Shown here: positions 33,722 to 39,074 of the stretch, in pieces
Layout of the letters: each line of letters opens with the position of its first letter
Numbering within the stretch: the first letter of the stretch is position 1
Assembly (NCBI GenBank): GCA_964448465.1
Contig: CAYUVY010000006.1
Span: forward strand, 1-39,074
DNA from: CAYTYZ01 sp964448465
Lineage (GTDB): Bacteria; Patescibacteriota; Microgenomatia; UBA12405
Direction: 5' to 3'
DNA: 39,074 nt
Made by a program: the position numbers and the translations under genes
The notes under the pieces: generated by a model
What the model was told of the DNA's origin: nothing
What the model saw: only the letters and a program-made list of their open reading frames with translations
Databases searched by the model: none

Positions 33722-34681
33722 CTATTGTAAGGCTTTTGTGAGCTGTTGTTTAGTAAGCAGACCATCTTTGGCACCAAGTGCACCCACGACGGAGGCGGCA
33801 TTGTGCATGGCCCAGGATAAAGCAGTAGTTAGGTCGCAACCGGACAAAATACCCGCAGTCAGAGCACAACCAAAGGAGTCCCCCGCTCCAGTTTCGTCTA
33901 CCGGACTGGTGTTGATAATGGGTGAATATAAACTTTGGCCAGAGGACAGGAGATAGGCTCCATCACGACCATTGGTGACGGCTATAGTTTTAGATAAGGT
34001 TTTTTCCATTTTTTGCCAAAACTGCGGAGTATTAAAAATTAGACCAGTAAGAAGTTCGGCTTCGATCTGGTTGATTAGAAGAATATCGACGTAGGCTAAC
34101 AAGGGCCAAAGTTTGGCGGATTGGGATAATTCTAAATTGCCAGGATTAAAGGTTACAGAGATATTATTTTCTTGGGAAAAGCCCAAGATTTGTTCTAGCA
34201 AATCTAAGTTGCCTTCCAAAGAGGTGATATAAATATGTTTAGTTTTTAGTTTATCCCAGGGAAGATTGTTGGACTCTAAACGACCATGACCACGATTGAC
34301 CAGCACAGTACGGCCACCATCTGGACCAACTAAAATAACGGAATAATCGGTAGAATCGTTTGGGTCTGTGGTAATAAAATCGGCGGGAATGGAATATTTT
34401 TTTAGATCTGCTAAAACCAATTGGCCAAATTCGTCTTGGCCGATTAGAGAAATAGGGGCAGAGGTAAAACCGAGTCGATTGAAGCCTAGGCAGGCGTTGG
34501 TGGCTCCCCCACCGCTGGTGACTAGACCTTGGGTGATGTCGAGTTTGTTGGAAAAAGGCAGACAGAGGGTTTGACCAGAAGGACTAGAAGCGTCGGGCTT
34601 GATGCTAAAGCCCTCGGACTTGATGAATATGTCTAGAGTTGCTGCACCGATGGTAATTACGTCGTAACTTAAATTAGCCAT
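33722..34681 (-). CDS. PfkB-family carbohydrate/nucleoside kinase
   Basis: The ribokinase-fold protein has 319 residues. Seen: TIGAATLDIFI at the N-terminus, GGGATNACLGFNRLGF (substrate loop, GG...N.A), VNRGHGRLE in the middle and VDETGAGDSFGCALTAGILSG, the anion hole with catalytic Asp. The family phosphorylates ribose, fructose 6-phosphate, adenosine and similar substrates. The aldolase and transketolase neighbours suggest a sugar or sugar phosphate, but the substrate cannot be read from the motifs. It overlaps the aldolase gene by 8 bases. Confidence 0.88.
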   Translation of the reverse strand: MANLSYDVITIGAATLDIFIKSEGFSIKPDASSPSGQTLCLPFSNKLDITQGLVTSGGGATNACLGFNRLGFTSAPISLIGQDEFGQLVLADLKKYSIPADFITTDPNDSTDYSVILVGPDGGRTVLVNRGHGRLESNNLPWDKLKTKHIYITSLEGNLDLLEQILGFSQENNISVTFNPGNLELSQSAKLWPLLAYVDILLINQIEAELLTGLIFNTPQFWQKMEKTLSKTIAVTNGRDGAYLLSSGQSLYSPIINTSPVDETGAGDSFGCALTAGILSGCDLTTALSWAMHNAASVVGALGAKDGLLTKQQLTKALQ

Positions 34682-35525
34682 AGAATTGGAGGAGTTTTTG
34701 GGTGGCGATTTCGCGCATTTTAGTGATAACTGGTTTGTAGTAGTCGTACATTTTTTGGGTGGACTGGATTTCTAGTTGGTGTTTTAACTCGGAGTGATAG
34801 GCCAGTCTTAAATCGGTATTGATATTAATTTTAACCACACCCAGACCTATGGATTTTTTTAGCTCGTTTGGATCTAATCCAGAACCACCGTGCATGGTAA
34901 AAAGAGTACTGGTAGGACAAGCAGAAATTATTTTTTGAAATAAATCTAAATCGATGTGCTCGGCAAGACCCGAGGTAGGTACGCCATGAAGATTGCCCAC
35001 AGAGATGGCCAACAAATCGGCTGGAGCTTGTTGTAAAAAGGTGGAAGCTTGTTCTGGCGTAGTCAGACTTTCCGGGTCGATGCCGTGTTCTACTAAGTTT
35101 ATTTTATTAAACTCTACTTCTAAAAGTGGTCGGGTTTCTGCATCTGGATAAGTAGTTTGAAGGAAAGTTAAGAGGTCTTGGGATTGTTGTAAATTCTCAT
35201 TAAAAGGCAGGGCGGAGCCATCGAAATGGACCATATCGAAGCCCAGTTGCAGTAATTTTTTCATACGAGGTAAGTCATGACAATGGTCCATGTTGAGATA
35301 AATTGGCAGGCCGTCGGCTTGGGCTTTTTTAACTAACATAAACAAACGTTCGGCTTGAACAAATTGGTCTTCGCCGGCAGATAATTGAACCAGACAAGGT
35401 AATTTGGAAATAGCTACGGCGTCTTCGATGGCTTGGTAAACAGCAAAAGTATCGATGTTAAAACTAGGCAGAGCCCGGTTAGCTTCTTTGTAGGAAAGTA
35501 GAAGTTGGCGAAGAGGTTTGATCAT
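34674..35525 (-). CDS. fba: Class II fructose-bisphosphate (ketose) aldolase
   Basis: A zinc aldolase that splits fructose 1,6-bisphosphate or related ketose bisphosphates. At 283 residues it has family length. LPSFNIDTFAVYQAIEDAV (start), IYLNMDHCHDLPRMKK (zinc His and catalytic Asp), VHFDGSALPFNENL, LLEVEFN, SVGNLHGVPTSG (zinc His) and LFTMHGGSGLDPNELKKSI followed by VKININTDLR are all present. Tagatose-bisphosphate aldolases look alike; the glycolytic neighbourhood favours fructose. It lies 3 bases after the transketolase C-half gene. Confidence 0.92.
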   Translation of the reverse strand: MIKPLRQLLLSYKEANRALPSFNIDTFAVYQAIEDAVAISKLPCLVQLSAGEDQFVQAERLFMLVKKAQADGLPIYLNMDHCHDLPRMKKLLQLGFDMVHFDGSALPFNENLQQSQDLLTFLQTTYPDAETRPLLEVEFNKINLVEHGIDPESLTTPEQASTFLQQAPADLLAISVGNLHGVPTSGLAEHIDLDLFQKIISACPTSTLFTMHGGSGLDPNELKKSIGLGVVKININTDLRLAYHSELKHQLEIQSTQKMYDYYKPVITKMREIATQKLLQFYG

Positions 35526-35528
35526 AGC

Positions 35529-36476
35529 TTAGGGTTTTAGTAAAATTTTAATGGCTTTGATTAGTGCGTCATAACCCAGGCCGTAGTGTTTGTAGAGTTC
35601 TAAGTAATCGGGACCGGATTGACCAAATTGGTTATTGACTGCCAGGTGAATAAAACGCGGAGAAAGCTGGTTTTCCAAAAGAAGACTAGCAATAGTTTGA
35701 CCTATGCCTCCAAGTTTTTGGTGATCTTCGAGAACTATTACTTTGCCGGTTTTTTTAACGGATAATAGAATAGTCCGCTCGTCTAGGGGCTTTAGGGATG
35801 ATAAATTAATGACCTCTAGCGAATCGCGCAAATGAGGATGATCAGAAAGAACCTTGATAACTTGAGTAAGAATAGGACCATAGCCCAAAATGGTTAAATG
35901 TTTGCCGGTGTTTAAAATATGAGATTTGCCGATTGTGAAAGAGAGATTTTTGGGAAACATTTGGGGCGTGTCGGGACGAACCAGGCGCAGATAGCTGGGG
36001 TGTGGATCGGACAAGATGACTGGTAGCATTTTGGTTATTTCCAAAGAGTCCAGAGGGGCAAAAACTTGCAGTCCTGGTATGGCGGAGGTTAGGGCAATGT
36101 CTTCCAACATTTGGTGGCTTGCACCCAGATCTACGCAAGACAGCCCGGCATGAGAACCAATAATTTTGACGTTAGCCTGGTTGTAACAGATGGATTGCTT
36201 TATTACATGCCAATTGATGGCGGGAGAGAAACAAGCATAGGAAGTAATGACCACGGTTTTGCCGGAACGGGCTAGGCCTGCGGCAACACCGGCCATGTTG
36301 GACTCGGAAACCCCGGTTTCATAAAATTGTCGAGGATATTTTCGTTTAAATTCCAAAAGGTGTAAGGAGGAGGCCAGGTCGGCGTCGATGACACACAGAT
36401 TGGGGTGAGTTTTGGCGTAAGCAAGCATAGTATCGGCAAAGGCTTGGCGAATGGATGAATTAGTGTTGCCGATCAT
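35529..36476 (-). CDS. Transketolase, C-terminal half (split subunit)
   Basis: The 315-residue protein corresponds to the pyrimidine-binding and C-terminal domains of transketolase. It has QFYETGVSESNMAGVAAGLA (catalytic Glu), VVITSYACFSPAINWHVIKQSICY, GASHQMLEDIALTSAIPGLQV, YLRLVRPDTPQMF, and the C-terminal VIVLEDHQKLGGIGQTIA. Together with the gene before it (4-base overlap) it should form a heterotetrameric transketolase that moves two-carbon units between sugar phosphates. Splitting of the enzyme into two chains is common in archaea and CPR bacteria. Confidence 0.93.
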   Translation of the reverse strand: MIGNTNSSIRQAFADTMLAYAKTHPNLCVIDADLASSLHLLEFKRKYPRQFYETGVSESNMAGVAAGLARSGKTVVITSYACFSPAINWHVIKQSICYNQANVKIIGSHAGLSCVDLGASHQMLEDIALTSAIPGLQVFAPLDSLEITKMLPVILSDPHPSYLRLVRPDTPQMFPKNLSFTIGKSHILNTGKHLTILGYGPILTQVIKVLSDHPHLRDSLEVINLSSLKPLDERTILLSVKKTGKVIVLEDHQKLGGIGQTIASLLLENQLSPRFIHLAVNNQFGQSGPDYLELYKHYGLGYDALIKAIKILLKP

Positions 36477-37285
36477 AATATTTGTAGTTTAAGCTCGCGC
36501 TTGGCTTGTAAATATAAATCTGGCTCAAGTTTTTTGACATCGTGATAAAGAAAATTTGATTCCATAAAGGAAATCCCCTTGCCCAGTTGGGTATAGGCCA
36601 AAATACAATTGGGACGAGTGGAATTTTTGGCAGAATTTAGAGCAGAATAAATTTGTTGGTAATTGTGACCATCGATTTCTTGAACCTGCCAACCAAAGTC
36701 TAAATATTTTTGAGCCAGACTTCCCAGGGGCATAATCTGATCGGTACTTCCATCAATTTGATATTGGTTAATATCCACAAGATTAATTAGATTTTTTAAT
36801 TGGTATTTACTGGCAAAACTAGCTGCTTCCCAAACTTGACCTTCTTGATGTTCACCATCAGAGGTAAGACAGATAGTGGTGTGATTGGGGTCGCCAAGAG
36901 CCAGACCAGCGGCAAAAGAGAGGCCTTGGCCAAGCAGGCCTCCGGCATAAAGTATGCCTGGAGTTTCCAGAGAAGAATGTCCTTGGAGCATGGAGCCCAA
37001 ACGGCCATAGGTGGCCAGGTGCTTTTTGTCAAAAGCCCCAAAATTGGCTAAGAGAACATACAAAGCAGGACAGATGTGGGCGTTGCTGAGGATAAATTTA
37101 TCTTGCGAAAATACCGTGGAATGGGGTAAATTGAATAATTTTGAGTAATAAATTGTAACAAGTAGGTCCATGGCAGAGAGGGCTCCACCGATGTGTCCCC
37201 CCGTGGAGACGTGGATAAGCTCTAAAAGTTCTAGGCGAAATTGATAGGCGAGATGACGTAGGTCTTTGGGCAGAGAATTATTCAC
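36473..37285 (-). CDS. Transketolase, N-terminal half (split subunit)
   Basis: The 270-residue protein is the thiamine-diphosphate-binding half. HVSTGGHIGGALSAMDLLVTIYY carries the His block at the start. GSLGQ-type LLGQGLSFAAGLALGD follows, then CLTSDGEHQEGQVWEAASFASKY and LVDINQYQIDG: the ThDP motif with Ser replacing the usual first Gly (GDG becomes SDG). The start is a GTG at 37285 with TATACT 5 bases upstream, so this is the first gene of the five-gene operon running to 33037. Confidence 0.93.
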   Translation of the reverse strand: MNNSLPKDLRHLAYQFRLELLELIHVSTGGHIGGALSAMDLLVTIYYSKLFNLPHSTVFSQDKFILSNAHICPALYVLLANFGAFDKKHLATYGRLGSMLQGHSSLETPGILYAGGLLGQGLSFAAGLALGDPNHTTICLTSDGEHQEGQVWEAASFASKYQLKNLINLVDINQYQIDGSTDQIMPLGSLAQKYLDFGWQVQEIDGHNYQQIYSALNSAKNSTRPNCILAYTQLGKGISFMESNFLYHDVKKLEPDLYLQAKRELKLQIL

Positions 37286-37290
37286 AATTA

Positions 37291-37296
37291 AGTATA
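37291..37296 (-). promoter_or_regulatory. -10 box of the transketolase-aldolase operon
   Basis: TATACT on the minus strand, 5 bases before the GTG at 37285. It predicts a leaderless mRNA for the whole sugar operon. Confidence 0.6.
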
Positions 37297-37336
37297 GCTA
37301 CCTGCGGGCTTATTGGCAAAAATAGGTTTTTAGATA

Positions 37337-37342
37337 TATAAT
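37337..37342 (+). promoter_or_regulatory. -10 box of small ORF
   Basis: TATAAT, 9 bases before the ATG at 37352. Confidence 0.45.
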
Positions 37343-37351
37343 TCTGAGCCT

Positions 37352-37552
37352 ATGGGATTTGAAGCAGCAAGATACTGGAGATTAAGAGGACAATTACTAA
37401 GTCCGAAAATTGAAATTAATGCTGTAACCAAAGATGTACACTTCTATCCAAAAGGATTAAGAGAAGGTCAGAAAGAAAGTTTGTTGAAAAATACAATTAA
37501 ACCAAGAGAAAAGAAAAACGCAATAAATGAAGAAAATGGCAGTGGAAAATAA
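37352..37552 (+). CDS. Small basic protein of unknown function
   Basis: The protein has 66 residues, is rich in Lys, Arg and Glu, and has no membrane helix. No family is recognised. A perfect TATAAT box 9 bases ahead supports expression. It lies between the transketolase operon and a converging gene that ends 5 bases away. With so short a frame, chance cannot be excluded. Confidence 0.4.
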   Translation: MGFEAARYWRLRGQLLSPKIEINAVTKDVHFYPKGLREGQKESLLKNTIKPREKKNAINEENGSGK

Positions 37553-37556
37553 TAAA

Positions 37557-38126
37557 TTAGTTGACGGAAAGAGAGGCTAAAATTGCATCTATTTCTGGTC
37601 GTTCGGCCTCAGAAAAAGGCGATGTGTTAAAAACTAGAGAGTAGCCTTCTCCTTGAATTATTGTGGAATCGCCCGAACCACTCGCATACGCAAACTTACC
37701 AGATTCAGAATATTTACAAAAAGAAATTGGATTGGTTATATTTTTTTGAATTTTCATTTCTACTAGCTCACCACCTTCGTAAAGAATCTTGCATGGACCT
37801 CCGCCAAAACCATCGCCCCAGACCAGGTCCACGGCTAAATTGTTTTTGGTCAATTTTAGATTGCCAAAATAAACATTGGCGTTTGTACTTGGATCGACAG
37901 AGACATCTGTTTTGCCTTCGGTTAGTTGCCAGGAAGAGGGGTATTGAAAACTAATCTTTAACTTGAGATTGGAATAAGTTTTTAGCGTAGGAGCAGAGAC
38001 ACTAGGGGTAGTGGTGTCTACGCTACCGGTAGTGTTTGGCTTTTGTGATTTGAGGCCAAGGTAATAAGCTAAAATTAGGGCAAAGATAAACAAGGAACTT
38101 ATAGCTAAAACTGTGGTTTTGTTCAT
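37557..38126 (-). CDS. Membrane-anchored extracytoplasmic protein of unknown function
   Basis: From the ATG at 38126 the protein has 189 residues: one N-terminal helix (VLAISSLFIFALILAYYLG), a Thr/Ser/Pro linker (about 30-50) and an outer domain with LKISFQYPSSWQL, a motif like that opening PsbP-like lipoprotein domains, and two cysteines (GGPCKIL and SFCKYS). The start at 38141 is rejected because TAAAAT (38137-38132) lies 5 bases before 38126. Function is unknown. Confidence 0.65.
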   Translation of the reverse strand: MNKTTVLAISSLFIFALILAYYLGLKSQKPNTTGSVDTTTPSVSAPTLKTYSNLKLKISFQYPSSWQLTEGKTDVSVDPSTNANVYFGNLKLTKNNLAVDLVWGDGFGGGPCKILYEGGELVEMKIQKNITNPISFCKYSESGKFAYASGSGDSTIIQGEGYSLVFNTSPFSEAERPEIDAILASLSVN

Positions 38127-38131
38127 TGAGT

Positions 38132-38137
38132 ATTTTA
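38132..38137 (-). promoter_or_regulatory. -10 box of membrane-anchored protein gene
   Basis: TAAAAT on the minus strand, 5 bases before the ATG at 38126, in the gap after the Nudix stop. Confidence 0.5.
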
Positions 38138-38140
38138 GCA

Positions 38141-38566
38141 CTATGGCAATTTTTCGAGGACTTGGCGGGCGTAGATGGGAACACCTGGATCAGTTAACCA
38201 CTCGGTTTTGGTACGCCAGGATACTTGAGAGTGGCCATCGAGTGCTTGGGCCGAGCCTGATTTCCACTGACAGAGAAAATAGAGAATAACTACATGATGG
38301 CCGCTTTCGCGCACAAAGGCACCATCGGCAAGAAAATGAAAATTGGGTTCTATTTCTATACCTACTTCTTCAAGTGATTCACGGGCTAAAGTTCGATAAA
38401 TTACGCCAGCTCCGTTTTCCATTTCTAGCTTACCACCGGGGAAAAACCAAATATCCGGAGTTTGTTCGTCCTCGGAGCTTCGGCGGGCGAGTAGATATTG
38501 ATCCCCTTTTTGGATAACGGCGGAGACATTAAGAACATGAAGTGGAATTTGGTCTGGTCTGGACAT
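38141..38566 (-). CDS. Nudix hydrolase
   Basis: The protein has 141 residues. The Nudix box is FFPGGKLEMENGAGVIYRTLARESLEEVGIEI: GG at the start and RESLEEVG at the end, with a few more residues between them than in the standard G-x5-E-x7-REUxEExGU spacing. Such enzymes split nucleoside diphosphates linked to another group. The substrate is not predictable. A weak TATTTT box lies 7 bases ahead of the ATG. Confidence 0.85.
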   Translation of the reverse strand: MSRPDQIPLHVLNVSAVIQKGDQYLLARRSSEDEQTPDIWFFPGGKLEMENGAGVIYRTLARESLEEVGIEIEPNFHFLADGAFVRESGHHVVILYFLCQWKSGSAQALDGHSQVSWRTKTEWLTDPGVPIYARQVLEKLP

Positions 38567-38647
38567 AAACTAGAAAATAATAATAAGCAGTTATACAGAA
38601 ATATTTACTGTATTTATAGTTAAGAAGTCTTCACTAAACAGGTGTGA

Positions 38648-38653
38648 TAAGAT
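38648..38653 (+). promoter_or_regulatory. -10 box of wHTH-Nudix gene
   Basis: TAAGAT preceded by TGA, 5 bases before the GTG at 38659. Confidence 0.45.
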
Positions 38654-38658
38654 CGGGT

Positions 38659-39074
38659 GTGAAGAATATTAGTAGCCCCATACAACTGGCGATATTAAAA
38701 AATTTGTTGTTTTTGCCGGAGGCACGGTTTTCCAATTTAAACACCGAGGATTTGACTAACGATCATTTTAGTTATCATTTGCGGCAATTAGTAAAAGAAG
38801 GACTGGTGGTAAAAGAAGCAGACAAATATCATTTGTCACCAGAAGGATTGAGTTTGGCGGCAGATATGGACTTGGCGCAACCCGAAGAATTTAAGCCACT
38901 TAAAGTTGGAGTAGAAGTTTATGTGGAAAAAACTGAAGGTAAAGAAAAATTTATTTTGCTGGAAAAAAGAAAACGGAATCCAAATAAAGGACTAATCGGG
39001 TTTCACACCACAAAAGCAAGATTGGGAGAATCGGTGCTGGAAACGGCAAAAAGGTGCTTGCTGGAAGAGACGGG
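38659..39074 (+). CDS. Winged-helix plus Nudix-like protein (3' end cut by window edge)
   Basis: From a GTG at 38659 the frame stays open for 138 codons to the window end. The first 70 residues look like an ArsR-type winged helix (IQLAILKNLLFLPEARFSNL, then HFSYHLRQLVKEGLVVKE, YHLSPEGLSLA). The rest resembles a Nudix domain (VGVEVYVEKTEG, FILLEKRKRNPNKG) and ends in LGESVLETAKRCLLEETG, a Nudix box in which the first Glu of R-E-x-x-E-E is Cys. A DNA-binding regulator that senses a nucleotide-like ligand is a possible role. Domain order is opposite to that of NrtR regulators (Nudix first). Confidence 0.65.
   Translation, partial: MKNISSPIQLAILKNLLFLPEARFSNLNTEDLTNDHFSYHLRQLVKEGLVVKEADKYHLSPEGLSLAADMDLAQPEEFKPLKVGVEVYVEKTEGKEKFILLEKRKRNPNKGLIGFHTTKARLGESVLETAKRCLLEET

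Overview
The window looks like a chromosomal segment of a Candidate Phyla Radiation (CPR/Patescibacteria) bacterium, most likely of the Microgenomates (OP11) group. The reasons are: a 16S rRNA gene with mismatches at the universal primer sites; very tight gene packing with many 3'-3' overlaps; paired T4SS-pilin-like proteins; a split transketolase; DUF5667 and DUF937 proteins; many CPR-style envelope glycosyltransferases; and a tRNA-Tyr of archaeal type. No insertion sequence, prophage, CRISPR array or plasmid gene is visible. Both window ends cut a gene.

Layout. 1-3.7 kb: a truncated coiled-coil/SpoIID envelope protein, divergent from two small pilin-like membrane proteins, then uppS and a GT-C glycosyltransferase. 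3.7-5.5 kb: a stand-alone 16S rRNA gene with its own promoter, a boxA and a long leader/trailer processing stem, but no 23S, 5S or spacer tRNA. 5.5-11.2 kb: recF, several small uncharacterised proteins, nrdR, a lipoprotein, a DUF937 protein, a HAD protein and tRNA-Tyr. 11.3-15.3 kb: an overlapping VOC-xthA-GT-C-GT39 operon. 15.3-19.6 kb: a YgjP-like metalloprotease, then rpiB-pgk-gap-rpe-LOG. 19.6-26.3 kb: ABC exporter, CapA-like lipoprotein, PEGA/SH3 lipoprotein, and an operon of membrane GT2, small membrane protein and WecA/MraY-like transferase. 26.3-33 kb: nucleotidyltransferase, DUF5667 protein, two consecutive class A penicillin-binding proteins and an NrnA-like DHH phosphoesterase. 33-37.3 kb: a minus-strand operon of split transketolase, class II aldolase, PfkB kinase and a membrane protein. 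37.3-39 kb: small hypothetical proteins and two Nudix proteins, the last cut by the window end.

Two themes connect the genes. One is central carbon metabolism (rpiB, pgk, gap, rpe on one strand; transketolase halves, aldolase and sugar kinase on the other), which together cover lower glycolysis and the non-oxidative pentose phosphate steps. The other is cell-envelope building: uppS supplies undecaprenyl phosphate, a WecA/MraY-like enzyme and several GT-C/GT2 transferases probably decorate lipid carriers or surface proteins, and the PBPs with the SpoIID protein act on peptidoglycan.

The strongest unusual signals are: (1) a nearly uniform promoter layout in which a -10 hexamer sits only 5-7 bases before the start codon (21 genes by eye, including GTG starts), which predicts genome-wide leaderless mRNAs although the 16S anti-Shine-Dalgarno is intact; (2) divergent promoters that share one overlapping -10 element; (3) a tRNA-Tyr with a C1-G72 pair and no long variable arm; (4) a solitary 16S gene bracketed by a roughly 70-bp inverted repeat. 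Everything was read by eye; no search or alignment was run.
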